Assembly (NCBI RefSeq): GCF_001824475.1
Contig: NZ_MHXN01000011.1
Location: 71,918 to 135,917, forward strand
Source: Phenylobacterium sp. RIFCSPHIGHO2_01_FULL_69_31
GTDB lineage: Bacteria; Pseudomonadota; Alphaproteobacteria; Caulobacterales; Caulobacteraceae
Direction: 5' to 3'
DNA: 64,000 nucleotides
The notes beneath the pieces were generated by a model, which searched no databases, was not told the origin of the DNA, and worked only from the letters and a program-made list of their open reading frames with translations. The position numbers and the translations under genes are program-made. Positions 9,675 to 18,236 of the stretch are shown here, in pieces (within the stretch, counting starts at the first letter, position 1; each line of letters opens with the position of its first letter).

Positions 9675-11522
9675 GTGAAATTCAGCAACGTTTCGATCTC
9701 CGCGAAGCTCATCCTGGTCTTCTCCGGAATGCTGGCCACGATCGCTGCCGGCGGTCTCGGGCTCTACCTGACGAATGCGGAACTGGCTGCGTCGGCCGCC
9801 CGCACCGAACGCGCGCGGCAGGTGCTGTCGGCGACCCAGGACGCCACTTTCCGGCTGGCGCGGCAGGAGAACTCGCTGCGCGGCTTCCTGCTGTCGGGCG
9901 ACACCTACTACGTCAAGCGCATCAACGAGGCCCACAAGGTCAAGTTCTTCGAAGCGATGAAGGCGCTGCGCACGCTGACGGCCGGAAACGCGGAAGAGAC
10001 GGCGATCGTCAAGAAGGCGGACGCGGCGTTCGCAAACTACGAGAAGGTGGCCCTCAACATCGGCATTGCGCTGGGATCGGACCCGATGACGCGCGAGCAA
10101 GGCGTCGCGCTGGTGAGCAACGACGGCGTCGCGGACAAGGCCATCTCGCCGGTTGAAGACGCGTTGGGCGCCCTGGAGGAGGCGGCGACCAAAACCCAGG
10201 AGCGGGAGGCGGCTGCGCAGGCCGGCGCCATGCAGCGCGTGACGTTCGGCCTGATCGGCGGGGTCATCCTGCTGGGCGTGCTGGCGGCGGTCTGCGGCGT
10301 GATCCTGTCCCGCTCGATCGCCACGCCCGTGCGGGCCATGACCCAGATCATGCGCAAGCTCGCTGCCGGCGACAACGACGTCGTGGTGCCGGCCGCCGAC
10401 CGCAAGGACGAGGTGGGCGACATGGCCAAGGCCGTGCTCAGCTTCAAGGAAGGCGCCCTGGCGCGCCTGCGGCTGGAAAGCGAGGCCGAGGTCTCCCGGG
10501 AGGAATCGACCCGCCAACGCGCCGCCACCGAGGCCGAACGCGCCCGGACCCAGGCGGAGCAGACGGCGGTCGTGCAGGCCCTGGCCCAGGGCCTGTCGCG
10601 CCTGTCGGCCGGCGACCTCACCTATCGCATCGATACGGCCTTCAACGGCTCGTACGAGCAGCTGCGCAACGACTTCAACAGCGCGGTCTCCAACCTGGAA
10701 CGCACGATGGGCAAGATCCAGGAGAACTCGAACGCCATGTCGGCAGGGTCGGGCGAGATCAGCCAGGCGGCCGACAACCTGGCCCGCCGCACCGAGGCCC
10801 AGGCCGCCAGCCTGGAACAGACGGCCGCGGCGCTGGACGAAATCACCGCCACCGTTCGCAAGACCTCGGAAGGCGCCCAGCAGGCGGACAAAGTCGTCAC
10901 CGAGGCCCGCGCCAGCGCGGACGCCAGCAGCGACGTGGTCGGACGCGCCGTCTCGGCCATGGACGAGATCTCCTCGTCGTCGAACCAGATCGGCCAGATC
11001 ATCGGGGTGATCGACGAGATCGCCTTCCAGACCAACCTGCTGGCGCTGAACGCCGGGGTCGAGGCGGCGCGCGCCGGTGACGCCGGCAAGGGCTTCGCGG
11101 TCGTCGCCTCGGAAGTGCGGCAGCTGGCCCAGCGCTCGGCGGAGGCGGCCAAGGAGATCAAGACGCTGATCGGCGTTTCCACCCGTCACGTGGGCGCCGG
11201 CGTGGAGCTGGTCGGCCAGACGGGCGAGGCGCTGCAGCAGATCTTCGACCAGTTCAACCAGATCGCCCAGCTGGTCACCCAGATCGCAGCCTCGGCGCGC
11301 GAGCAGTCGTCGGCCCTGGGTCAGGTGAACACGGCCATCAACCAGATGGACCACACCACCCAGCAGAACGCGGCCATGGTCGAACAGAGCACCGCGGCGA
11401 GCCACACGCTCCTGCGCCAGGCTCGCGACCTCAGCCAGCTGATCAGCGCCTTCAAGGTGCACCCCGGCGCCGGCAGCCGCCCCGTGGAAGCCGAGGCGGT
11501 GCAGTTCAAGAAGGCGAGCTGA
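9675..11522 (+). CDS. methyl-accepting chemotaxis protein with two HAMP domains
   Basis: 615 residues. TM1 is at about 10-31 and a helical periplasmic sensor with little cysteine or aromatic content at about 32-188. TM2 is at about 189-212, then a HAMP ([34 protein letters not shown]), a helical linker, a second HAMP ([13 protein letters not shown]) and the signalling hairpin. The hairpin tip has [22 protein letters not shown] and [16 protein letters not shown]. It should couple a periplasmic ligand signal to CheA/CheW. The start is taken as GTG 9675 because AGGA sits six bases before it and the product then begins MKFSNVSI, typical of alphaproteobacterial Mcp proteins. Confidence 0.93.
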   Translation: MKFSNVSISAKLILVFSGMLATIAAGGLGLYLTNAELAASAARTERARQVLSATQDATFRLARQENSLRGFLLSGDTYYVKRINEAHKVKFFEAMKALRTLTAGNAEETAIVKKADAAFANYEKVALNIGIALGSDPMTREQGVALVSNDGVADKAISPVEDALGALEEAATKTQEREAAAQAGAMQRVTFGLIGGVILLGVLAAVCGVILSRSIATPVRAMTQIMRKLAAGDNDVVVPAADRKDEVGDMAKAVLSFKEGALARLRLESEAEVSREESTRQRAATEAERARTQAEQTAVVQALAQGLSRLSAGDLTYRIDTAFNGSYEQLRNDFNSAVSNLERTMGKIQENSNAMSAGSGEISQAADNLARRTEAQAASLEQTAAALDEITATVRKTSEGAQQADKVVTEARASADASSDVVGRAVSAMDEISSSSNQIGQIIGVIDEIAFQTNLLALNAGVEAARAGDAGKGFAVVASEVRQLAQRSAEAAKEIKTLIGVSTRHVGAGVELVGQTGEALQQIFDQFNQIAQLVTQIAASAREQSSALGQVNTAINQMDHTTQQNAAMVEQSTAASHTLLRQARDLSQLISAFKVHPGAGSRPVEAEAVQFKKAS

Positions 11523-11525
11523 CGG

Positions 11526-12053
11526 TCACCGATTGCGGGGTGCGTAGGCGATCATCTGGATCTCCACCACCCCGTCGTCCGCCAGGAGGCCCGTCGTGCC
11601 GACCGCCGTCCAGGCGGGGTGCGGCGCAGCCATGAACTCGTCCTTGGCCTTGGCGAAGGCGGCGAACTGCTCGTCGCGCGTGCCCTTGAAGCCGGGACCG
11701 TCCCAGACGTGAAAGGTGTTGATCATCGCCACATCGGCGAAGGTCAGCCCCTCGGCTTTCAGCATCGCCTCGATCGCCCGGAAGGCGCGGCGGGTCTGTT
11801 CGGTAAAGGCCGGTCCGTCGCGCTCCGCCGCGCCGCGGGGCCCGGCGATCACACCTGAGATGTAGAGGAAATCCCCGGCGCGCCGCGCGGGGGCGTATTT
11901 CAACCCGTCATAGGCCTGCTGCGCGCCGGCGCTTGGGATCACGACTTCTCCGCCGGGGGCGGGGATCAGCTTCGGGTAGCCCGCGGCAGGGTCTTGCGCG
12001 TGGGCGGCGGAGGCGACCGCTACGAAAGCGGCGAGAAGGGCTGGCTTGAGCAT
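11526..12053 (-). CDS. exported RidA/YjgF-family protein lacking the deaminase Arg
   Basis: 175 residues with a clear signal peptide (about 1-19, ending AHAQ), so likely periplasmic. The body is a RidA (YER057c/YjgF/UK114) domain: LYISGVIAG, AFRAIEAMLKAEGLTFADVAMINTF and VEIQMIAYAPR. In true RidA imine deaminases an Arg sits in a PAR motif; here the matching site reads HPAWTAVG, with Trp. The family usually is cytosolic and 125-130 residues long. I infer a Rid subfamily member without the classical 2-aminoacrylate deaminase chemistry. Its end lies 3 bp from the convergent chemoreceptor stop. Confidence 0.85.
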   Translation of the reverse strand: MLKPALLAAFVAVASAAHAQDPAAGYPKLIPAPGGEVVIPSAGAQQAYDGLKYAPARRAGDFLYISGVIAGPRGAAERDGPAFTEQTRRAFRAIEAMLKAEGLTFADVAMINTFHVWDGPGFKGTRDEQFAAFAKAKDEFMAAPHPAWTAVGTTGLLADDGVVEIQMIAYAPRNR

Positions 12054-12100
12054 GGGCCCAGGCTACGCCGTCGCCGCGCGCCTGGGCCAATGACACCTCG

Positions 12101-12334
12101 TTAATGCGACGAAGGCCGCAGGTGGCCCGACGAACGACGCCGGGGCCGGTCCAGCCAGGGGCCCAGGTGGAAGGCGGCCATGAGCAGGTACATGGCCGTC
12201 ATGCCGCCCAGGGGAGATCCCGGCAGGGCAGAGCAGATTGGATCCGCCGGCCCCCCGGCCCCCAGCCCATTGAGCAGCGCCATGGCCGCGAAGGTCGGGG
12301 CGGCTGCGAGACCGAGGCCGCGGGACACTCTCAC
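12101..12334 (-). CDS. small membrane protein coupled to DUF899 gene
   Basis: 77 residues, two predicted membrane helices (about 5-20 and 38-57) and a basic tail. The GTG start at 12334 overlaps the TGA of the DUF899 gene (GTGA), a standard arrangement for translational coupling. Codon use and hydrophobic periodicity support it being real. The segment CSALPGSPLGGMTAMYLLMAAFHLGPWL has the look of a conserved small membrane protein, but I do not recognise a named family. It probably works with, or is merely co-expressed with, the DUF899 protein. Confidence 0.68.
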   Translation of the reverse strand: MRVSRGLGLAAAPTFAAMALLNGLGAGGPADPICSALPGSPLGGMTAMYLLMAAFHLGPWLDRPRRRSSGHLRPSSH

Positions 12335-13074
12335 GCCTTGGCGCTCTCTTTGCGGAAGGCGGCCTCTCCGGCGTCGGACACCGCCACCCACGCCGGATCG
12401 GGCGCGGCCTGGGGTTCGTAGGCGTCGTGCCAATTCCACCACTTGTAGGTCGGCGTCTGGGGATAGCCCCCGGGCGAGTCTTCCCAGAGCTCCTGGCGGC
12501 CGAGGGGGGTGATGTCGAGGTAGTTCCAGGTGTTGCCCATCTGCTCGTCGCCACGGTTGTTGACGAAGTAGGTGCGGAACACCCGCTCGCCGTCGCGGTA
12601 GAAGACGTTGGTGCCGTGCCACTCGGCCACGCCGACGTCGGCGTCGAAGCTGTCGGTGATCGTGAACCAGGGCATCGTCCAGCCCATCCGGGCCTTGAGG
12701 GCGGCGATGTCCGCCTGGGGCGCGCGGGAGACGAAGACGAGGGTGGTGTCGCGGGCGTTCAGGTGCGCGACGTGGGCGACCTGATCGGCCACAAGTGAGC
12801 AGCCGCGGCAGGCGCGTTCGGGCCAGCCGAGCACGCCCGGCTCGAAGAAGGCGCGGTAGACGATCAGCTGCCGGCGGCCGTCGAACAGGTCGACCAGCCT
12901 TGCCGGGCCGTTCGGGCCTTCGAAGACATAGTCCTTTTCGACGGCGAGCCAGGGCATCCGCCGGCGCTCGGCGGCCAGCGCGTCACGGGCGCGGGTCATC
13001 GCCTTCTCTTTCACGAGTAGCTGCGCACGCGCGGCTTCCCACGCCTCGGGCGAGACGATCGGAGGGGTATTCAT
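12331..13074 (-). CDS. DUF899 family (thioredoxin-like) protein
   Basis: 247 residues, full length for DUF899. Visible signatures: RRRMPWLAVEKDYVFEGPNG, DLFDGRRQLIVYRAFFEPG, the CRGCS cysteine pair at the site a thioredoxin CxxC would occupy, WFTITDSFDADVGV and TYFVNNRGDEQMGNTWNYLDITPLGRQELWEDSPGGYPQTPTYKWWN. The fold resembles thioredoxin/peroxiredoxin; the reaction is not established. ATG 13074 is the first start before the conserved region. It lies 45 bp downstream of the SRPBCC gene on the same strand, so an arsR-SRPBCC-DUF899-membrane protein transcription unit is likely. Confidence 0.9.
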   Translation of the reverse strand: MNTPPIVSPEAWEAARAQLLVKEKAMTRARDALAAERRRMPWLAVEKDYVFEGPNGPARLVDLFDGRRQLIVYRAFFEPGVLGWPERACRGCSLVADQVAHVAHLNARDTTLVFVSRAPQADIAALKARMGWTMPWFTITDSFDADVGVAEWHGTNVFYRDGERVFRTYFVNNRGDEQMGNTWNYLDITPLGRQELWEDSPGGYPQTPTYKWWNWHDAYEPQAAPDPAWVAVSDAGEAAFRKESAKA

Positions 13075-13118
13075 GAGTGAACTCTTGCGCTTGGAAGGTT
13101 TCGAGGAACGGGCAGGGG

Positions 13119-13652
13119 TTACGGAAGGCGCTTGTCGTACTCGGCCCGGAGGCCGGTCCAAGCCTTCCAGAATGAGGGCGGCGCCACCTCGCGCATCCGG
13201 GCCTGCAGCACGTCGAGATGCGCGTGCCAGCCGGCGGACACGCCCAGCAGGCTGGCGCGGTCGGGCAGGCGGCGGTGGGTGAGGGTAAGCATCACCTCCG
13301 ACCCTTGCGGCTCCAGCTCGAAGGTTACCTCGCTGCCGCGCTCGCCCCAGCTGATCGCCAGGAGGTGGGGCGGGTCGAGGCGGGTGACCGCGCACTGCAT
13401 GCGCTGCTCCTCGGCGACACCCTCGGGGCGATCCTCGTGCCGGCCGCTCAGCTCGTCGTTACGCCAGACCAGTTCGACCTTGCCGCCGACCTGCATAGGC
13501 ATATCGCCGCGCGCCAGCCATTGGGCGCGGAGGTCGCTGTCGGTGAGGTAGGACCAGACCCGCTCGATCGGGCCGGGGAGCAGGCGCTGGATCCGCACGG
13601 TGGCGGGCTCGATCAGCTCGCCGTAGGCGCTCACGGTCGTGGCGTCGGTCAT
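13119..13652 (-). CDS. SRPBCC (AHSA1-like) domain protein
   Basis: 177 residues. VRIQRLLPGPIERVWSYLTDSDLRAQWLARGDM, GGKVELVWRND and the final helix HLDVLQARM follow the activator-of-Hsp90 / START-like SRPBCC fold, a deep hydrophobic ligand pocket. In bacteria these are often encoded right after an ArsR-type regulator, as here; biochemical roles are mostly unknown. The ATG overlaps the upstream arsR stop (ATGA), with AAGGAGA seven bases before it, so both should be translated together. Confidence 0.88.
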   Translation of the reverse strand: MTDATTVSAYGELIEPATVRIQRLLPGPIERVWSYLTDSDLRAQWLARGDMPMQVGGKVELVWRNDELSGRHEDRPEGVAEEQRMQCAVTRLDPPHLLAISWGERGSEVTFELEPQGSEVMLTLTHRRLPDRASLLGVSAGWHAHLDVLQARMREVAPPSFWKAWTGLRAEYDKRLP

Positions 13653-14017
13653 TGCTCGTCTCCTTGGGGATCGGGGGTGTCGGCGCGCCGCAGCAGATCC
13701 TCGAGGACATCGAAGCGGCTGTTCCAGAAGCGCTCGTAGAAGCTGATCCACTGGTGGGCGTCGGCGAGCGCGCGGGGCTCGAGGCGGCAGACGTGGGTGC
13801 GGCCGCGGATCGTCCGACGGACGAGGCCCGCCTTTTCCAGCGACCGGATGTGTTTGGAGGCCGCGGCCAGCGACATGTCGAACGGCGCGGCGAGTTCGCC
13901 CACGGTGCGCTGCCCGGAGGCCAGATCGCGGAGCATGTTGCGCCGCGTGGGGTCGCCGAGGGCGTGGAAGACGGCGTCCAGTCGAGCCGAGTCCGGGGTG
14001 AAATGTAATTCAACCAT
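13649..14017 (-). CDS. ArsR-family transcriptional regulator (SRPBCC-linked)
   Basis: 122 residues, winged helix-turn-helix: LDAVFHALGDPTRRNMLRDLASGQRTVGELAAPFDMSLAAASKHIRSLEKAGLVRR. There is no CxC metal-binding motif in helix 3, so it is probably not a metal sensor; it belongs to the ArsR group paired with SRPBCC proteins. ATG 14017 is chosen because it falls inside a perfect palindrome (14008-14027), and a second palindrome with the same half-site lies at 14050-14065; autoregulation is likely. No convincing Shine-Dalgarno is seen, so translation may be leaderless or weak; a TTG at 14053 is a longer alternative. Confidence 0.88.
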   Translation of the reverse strand: MVELHFTPDSARLDAVFHALGDPTRRNMLRDLASGQRTVGELAAPFDMSLAAASKHIRSLEKAGLVRRTIRGRTHVCRLEPRALADAHQWISFYERFWNSRFDVLEDLLRRADTPDPQGDEQ

Positions 14018-14027
14018 GAGGTTGAAT
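14008..14027. promoter_or_regulatory. palindromic operator 1 of arsR/SRPBCC unit
   Basis: Perfect inverted repeat ATTCAACC-atga-GGTTGAAT, with the arsR ATG in its centre. It shares the CAACC-N4-GGTTG core with the site at 14050-14065. The position suggests repressor binding over the start of the gene, but binding itself is inferred. Confidence 0.6.
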
Positions 14028-14049
14028 GTGTTGGGGGCCGCGCGGATTG

Positions 14050-14065
14050 TCAACCGATCGGTTGA
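14050..14065. promoter_or_regulatory. palindromic operator 2 of arsR/SRPBCC unit
   Basis: Perfect inverted repeat TCAACC-gatc-GGTTGA, centred 40 bp from operator 1, which is close to four helical turns. It has the same CAACC-N4-GGTTG core as operator 1, supporting a two-dimer ArsR operator. Confidence 0.6.
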
Positions 14066-14122
14066 GGATTTTGTCGCGGACCGTCGGCCGCGGACCTGGG
14101 GGTGGTCCGCGGCCGGGGTGGC

Positions 14123-14359
14123 CTAGTGCTTCGCGCGCTGGCGGCTGTTCTGTTCGGTGTCGCGCTTGCCCTTGGCGTCGTGGGCATGGTGGCGATCGCG
14201 CTCGCCGCCACCGCCGGACACGCCGCTGAACTGGGTGTTCGTCGGCTCCTCGGGACCACGGCCGCCGAAGGGCGGGTCCTTGGGTTGAGGTTCTGAGCGG
14301 TCCTCGTGGCTGGCGCCCGGGCCGCCCCATCGGTCGGTGTTGGGATGTTTGTCCGGCAT
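14123..14359 (-). CDS. small hydrophilic hypothetical protein
   Basis: 78 residues, very polar, rich in Gly, Asp, His, Arg and Pro, likely disordered. It begins 1 bp after the stop of the 70-residue gene upstream on the same strand, with AGGA about ten bases before its ATG, so the two form a two-gene unit. No domain is recognised. The Gly/His-rich centre (GVSGGGGERDRHHAHD) could bind metal, but that is speculation. Confidence 0.6.
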   Translation of the reverse strand: MPDKHPNTDRWGGPGASHEDRSEPQPKDPPFGGRGPEEPTNTQFSGVSGGGGERDRHHAHDAKGKRDTEQNSRQRAKH

Positions 14360-14360
14360 G

Positions 14361-14573
14361 TCAGCGGTCCTGGACGTTGCCCTGATGGGTAGTGTTCTGG
14401 GCGATGTTGCCGTGACGGCCCTGGGACTTCAGGTTGACGTCATCGTCGCCCGGCTGCTCGGACTGGGCGCCGGTCACCCGGTCGCGACGTCCGATGTCGG
14501 CGCCTTCGATGTGGGGCTTCTCCCCCGGCGAGGCGCGCTGTTCCGGGGGAATGGGGGGCGCTTTGGAAGCCAT
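14361..14573 (-). CDS. small conserved hypothetical protein (MASKAPPIPPEQR type)
   Basis: 70 residues, hydrophilic and Pro/Gln/Asn-rich. The pattern PPIPPEQRxxPGEKPHIEG ... DVNLKSQGRHGNIAQNTTHQGNVQDR matches small proteins I recall as widespread in alphaproteobacteria but of unknown function. A strong AGGAGGAG precedes the ATG, arguing for high translation. It is paired with the next small gene downstream (1 bp gap). Likely an intrinsically disordered, possibly stress-related protein; function unproven. Confidence 0.75.
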   Translation of the reverse strand: MASKAPPIPPEQRASPGEKPHIEGADIGRRDRVTGAQSEQPGDDDVNLKSQGRHGNIAQNTTHQGNVQDR

Positions 14574-14626
14574 GGGCTCCTCCTCTTCTTGGGAGAGGTG
14601 AACCCGCGGGCCGAGGGTTGGTTTCG

Positions 14627-15481
14627 TCAGGCGTCGACGGCGTCGAGGCCGATGTCCAGGACCTTGGCCGAATGGGTGAGGGCCCCGACGCTGATCACGT
14701 CGACGCCGGTCTCGGCGAAGGCGCGGACGGTGTCGAGGGTGATCCCGCCCGACGCTTCCAGCTTGATGCGCCCATCCACCAGCTTCACCGCGTCGCGCAT
14801 GTCGTCGACGGTGAAGTTGTCGAGCATGATGACGTCGGGGTCGTGGGCCAGCGCCTCACGCAGCTGCAGCAGGCTGTCGACCTCGACCTCCACCTTGACC
14901 AGGTGGCCGGCGAAAGCCTTGGCCCGGCGGACGGCCTCGCCGACGGACCCGCAGGCGGCCACGTGGTTGTCCTTGATCAGGATGGCGTCATCCAGGCCGA
15001 AGCGGTGGTTCGTACCGCCGCCGCAGCGGACGGCGTACTTCTCCAGGGCGCGCAGCCCGGGCGTGGTCTTGCGCGTGTCGGTGATCTTCGCGCTCGTGCC
15101 CGCGACGGCTTCCACGAAGTCCTGGGTGAGGGTGGCGATGCCGCAGAGGCGGCCCAGCAGGTTCAGCGCCGTGCGCTCGGCGGTGAGGATCGCCCGGGCC
15201 GAGCCGCTGACGCGGACCAGGGTCGTGCCGGCGGGCACGGCCTGGCCGTCGGCGCTGAGCGGGTCGATGCGGACGCTGGGGTCCAGCTCGGCCATGGCAA
15301 GGCGGACGCACGCGAGGCCCGCCACCACGCCGCCGCGGCGGGCGACGAAGTCGGCGGTGAGGCGGACGTCGGCCGGCACGCAGGCCTGGGCCGTGATGTC
15401 GCCGGCGCGCCCCAGGTCTTCGGCCAGGGCGGCGCGCACGATCGGCGCGACCAGCAGGTCGGGCAAGGGTTCGATGGTCAT
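14627..15481 (-). CDS. nadC: nicotinate-nucleotide pyrophosphorylase (quinolinate phosphoribosyltransferase)
   Basis: 284 residues, normal length. It converts quinolinate plus PRPP to nicotinate mononucleotide, CO2 and PPi. Conserved stretches: [87 protein letters not shown] and [18 protein letters not shown]. Its ATG overlaps the nadB stop (ATGA), making it the last gene of nadA-nadB-nadC, and it ends 54 bp from the small hydrophilic gene pair. Confidence 0.97.
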   Translation of the reverse strand: MTIEPLPDLLVAPIVRAALAEDLGRAGDITAQACVPADVRLTADFVARRGGVVAGLACVRLAMAELDPSVRIDPLSADGQAVPAGTTLVRVSGSARAILTAERTALNLLGRLCGIATLTQDFVEAVAGTSAKITDTRKTTPGLRALEKYAVRCGGGTNHRFGLDDAILIKDNHVAACGSVGEAVRRAKAFAGHLVKVEVEVDSLLQLREALAHDPDVIMLDNFTVDDMRDAVKLVDGRIKLEASGGITLDTVRAFAETGVDVISVGALTHSAKVLDIGLDAVDA

Positions 15482-16998
15482 TCCGCTGCGTACCTGAGGC
15501 CGGCCGGGTCGATCCGGTCGAGGGTGACGAAGGTGCGGTCCGGCGCCGCCGCTTCGGGAAAGTCTGCGCGGAAGTGGCCGCCGCGGCTCTCGCGCCGGTT
15601 CAGGGCGCAGGCGGCCACCAGGCGGGCGGCGGCCAGCGAGGCGGCGCGGCCATGCCGCGCTTCCAGGTCGCCGATCAGCAACATCAGGCGGCCGAGGCCC
15701 TCGGCGTCGCGGACCACGCCGGCCTCGCGGCTCATGGCCTGGCGCAGGGTCTGCAGCGCCTCGTCCGGCAGCTCGGGCGCCGTCACGACGGCGTAGGGTC
15801 CGCTCGCCGGGCGCTCGTCGCGGGCGGCGCGGCCCGCACGCTCGCCGAAGACGGCGGCTTCCAGCAGCGAGTTCGAGGCCAGGCGGTTGGCGCCGTGGAC
15901 GCCCGTCGAGGCGCATTCGCCTGCGGCGTAGAGACCGGGCAAAGACGTGCGGCCGTCCATGTCGGTGGCGATCCCGCCCATGTGGTAGTGGCAGGCCGGC
16001 GCGACGGGGATCGGCTGGACGCGCGGGTCGATGCCGCCGCCCATGCAGGCGGCGAAGACCGCGGGGAACTCCTCGGGGAAGTGCGCCCCCACCGCCTCGC
16101 GGGCGTCGAGGAAGGCGCCGCCGCGCACCGCGCGCTCGGCATGGATGGCGCGCGCCACCACGTCGCGCGGGGCGAGTTCGGCCGCAGGGTGGTAGTTGGC
16201 CATGAAGGGCCGACCCGCGCCGTCCAGCAGCTTGGCGCCCTCGCCGCGCAGGGCCTCGGTGGCGAGCGGGGCGGGGTCGCGGCCGATGTCGATGGCCGTG
16301 GGGTGGAACTGCACGAACTCGGGATCGGCGATCACCGCGCCGGCCATCGCCGCCAGGCCCAGGCCTTCTCCCTTCAGTTCGGCGGGCGTCGTGGTGACGG
16401 CGTAGAGGCCGCCGATGCCGCCGGCGGCGAGAATGACGGCTTTGGCCGCGATCTCGACCGGCTGGCCGTCGATGCGCGCCAGCACGCCGCGGATGCGGCC
16501 CGTGGCGTCCTGCAGCAGGCCGACGAGCTTCGCGCCGGTCTTCACCTGGATGTGGGGTGCGGCCAGGGCCGCGACCGTGACCGCCTCCATGATGGCGCGG
16601 CCGGCCTGGTCGCCCTTGACGCGGGCGACGCGCGCCTTCGAGTGGGCCGCCTCGAGGCTCTGCGCGAACCCGCCGTCGGCGCGCTGGTCGAAGGGCGCGC
16701 CCAGGGCCGCCAGCCGTCGCACAGCCGCCGGACCTTCGGCGGCCAGAAGGCGGGCGGCCTCGGGATCGACGAGACCCGCGCCGGCGGCGACGGTGTCCTC
16801 CGCGTGCAACTCGGGCGCGTCGTCGGCCGACAGCGCCGCGGCCACGCCGCCCTGCGCCCAGGCTGAGGAGCAGCCGTGGTTCAGGGGCGCCTCCGTGAGG
16901 AGCAGCACCTTGGCCGGCGCAGCCGCCAGGGCCGCGCTGAGGCCCGCCAGGCCCGCGCCGACCACAAGCACTCCGTCGTGACGGAGGCGCTCGGCCAT
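15478..16998 (-). CDS. nadB: L-aspartate oxidase
   Basis: 506 residues. FAD-dependent oxidation of L-aspartate to iminoaspartate, the first step of de novo NAD synthesis. It has the N-terminal dinucleotide motif [13 protein letters not shown], then [69 protein letters not shown], all diagnostic of NadB/succinate-dehydrogenase flavoproteins, and the C-terminal helical domain ending [14 protein letters not shown]. It overlaps nadA and nadC by ATGA on both sides, so the three are translationally coupled and NadB product can pass directly to NadA. Confidence 0.97.
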   Translation of the reverse strand: MAERLRHDGVLVVGAGLAGLSAALAAAPAKVLLLTEAPLNHGCSSAWAQGGVAAALSADDAPELHAEDTVAAGAGLVDPEAARLLAAEGPAAVRRLAALGAPFDQRADGGFAQSLEAAHSKARVARVKGDQAGRAIMEAVTVAALAAPHIQVKTGAKLVGLLQDATGRIRGVLARIDGQPVEIAAKAVILAAGGIGGLYAVTTTPAELKGEGLGLAAMAGAVIADPEFVQFHPTAIDIGRDPAPLATEALRGEGAKLLDGAGRPFMANYHPAAELAPRDVVARAIHAERAVRGGAFLDAREAVGAHFPEEFPAVFAACMGGGIDPRVQPIPVAPACHYHMGGIATDMDGRTSLPGLYAAGECASTGVHGANRLASNSLLEAAVFGERAGRAARDERPASGPYAVVTAPELPDEALQTLRQAMSREAGVVRDAEGLGRLMLLIGDLEARHGRAASLAAARLVAACALNRRESRGGHFRADFPEAAAPDRTFVTLDRIDPAGLRYAAE

Positions 16999-18083
16999 CA
17001 GATCAGCTCCACGTCGACGTGATGACGCGCCTTGACGAGGTCGTAGCGCGCCGGGCGCGCCGGCGGCGGCAGGTCGATCATCCGCTGGACGGCTAGGCGC
17101 GCACGCTCGGCGATCGCCGGATCGACGGTCACCTCGTGGCGGTCGTGCAGCAGGGCCTCGTAGATGTTCTCGAGGCTGATCATCTTCATGTGCGGGCACA
17201 GGTTGCAGGGCCGCACGAATTCGGTGAACGGCGCGTCGGCGGCGACGTTGTCGGCCATCGAGCACTCGGTGATCAGCACCACGCGCTTGGGCCGGCGCTG
17301 GATCACGTAGTCGTTCATGGCCGCCGTCGAGCCGGCGAAGTCCGAGACCTCCAGCACCTCGGCCGGGCACTCGGGGTGGGCCAGGACTTCGGCGTCGGGG
17401 TAGGCGGCCTTGATCTCCAGGATGTCGTCGGCCGTGAAGCGCTCGTGCACCTCGCAGCGGCCCTTCCAGGCGATGATGCCGATGTCGGTCTGGCGGGCCA
17501 CGTTGCGGGCCAGGAACTCGTCGGGGATCAGGATCACCCGGTCGACGCCCCACAGCTTCGCGGCTTCCTCCACCACCTGCACGGCGTTGGCGCTGGTGCA
17601 GCAGATGTCGGTCTCGGCCTTCACGTCGGCCGTGGTGTTCACATAGGTGACCACCGGCAGGCCGGGGTAGCGCTGCTTGATCAGGCGCACGTCGGCGCCG
17701 GTGATCGAGCTGGCGAGCGAGCAGCCGGCGCGCAGGTCCGGGATCAGGACGCGCTTCTCCGGCGACAGGATCTTGGAGGTCTCGGCCATGAAGTGGACGC
17801 CCGCCTGGACGATCACCTTCGCGTCCGAGCGCGCGGCTTCCTTGGCCAGGCCCAGGCTGTCGCCGACATAGTCGCCAACACCGTGGAAGATCTCGGGCGT
17901 CATGTAGTTGTGGGCGAGGATCACGGCGTCCTTCTCGCGCTTCAGCCGGTTGATCTCGGCGATCAGCGGAGCCTGGAGGCGCCATTCCATGGGCGTGACG
18001 TGACGCTTCACCTTTTCCCACGCCGGCGCGGTGGCGGCTTCGACAGCGGGGGTGAACGCGAACTGGAACCCGTCGGCGGCCAT
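16998..18083 (-). CDS. nadA: quinolinate synthase
   Basis: 361 residues. A [4Fe-4S] enzyme condensing iminoaspartate with dihydroxyacetone phosphate to quinolinate. Cluster Cys are visible in [20 protein letters not shown] and [21 protein letters not shown] and HPECPAEV are also conserved. ATG 18083 follows a strong AAGGAGGG. It is the first gene of nadA-nadB-nadC. Palindromic sites just upstream (18096-18112 and 18165-18179) indicate repression tied to NAD status. Confidence 0.97.
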   Translation of the reverse strand: MAADGFQFAFTPAVEAATAPAWEKVKRHVTPMEWRLQAPLIAEINRLKREKDAVILAHNYMTPEIFHGVGDYVGDSLGLAKEAARSDAKVIVQAGVHFMAETSKILSPEKRVLIPDLRAGCSLASSITGADVRLIKQRYPGLPVVTYVNTTADVKAETDICCTSANAVQVVEEAAKLWGVDRVILIPDEFLARNVARQTDIGIIAWKGRCEVHERFTADDILEIKAAYPDAEVLAHPECPAEVLEVSDFAGSTAAMNDYVIQRRPKRVVLITECSMADNVAADAPFTEFVRPCNLCPHMKMISLENIYEALLHDRHEVTVDPAIAERARLAVQRMIDLPPPARPARYDLVKARHHVDVELI

Positions 18084-18095
18084 GGATCCCTCCTT

Positions 18096-18112
18096 ATGCT
18101 CACTTTGAGCAT
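18096..18112. promoter_or_regulatory. nadA operator, perfect palindrome
   Basis: ATGCTCA-ctt-TGAGCAT, 13 bp upstream of the nadA ATG. On the minus strand a TTATAG-like -10 lies just upstream, so the palindrome would cover the transcription start. Its form agrees with my recollection of sites proposed for the alphaproteobacterial NAD regulator NadQ; the regulator gene is not in this window. Confidence 0.62.
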
Positions 18113-18164
18113 TTCTTAGGCCTATAAAATGCGCCGGGCGTCGAGGCTCGGCGCTACTCCCTTT

Positions 18165-18190
18165 TGCTCACTTGGAGCATAAGCGAGCAT
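18165..18190. promoter_or_regulatory. second nadA operator plus half-site
   Basis: TGCTCA-ctt-GGAGCA (one mismatch from the first site, same 3-bp centre) at 18165-18179, followed by a further GAGCAT half-site at 18185-18190. It lies 68 bp upstream of operator 1 and would allow cooperative or looping repression. Confidence 0.5.
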
Positions 18191-18236
18191 ATAGGGGTGA
18201 CCCGAGGACGTGCAAGGGCCTTTGCGGCCGAGGCGA

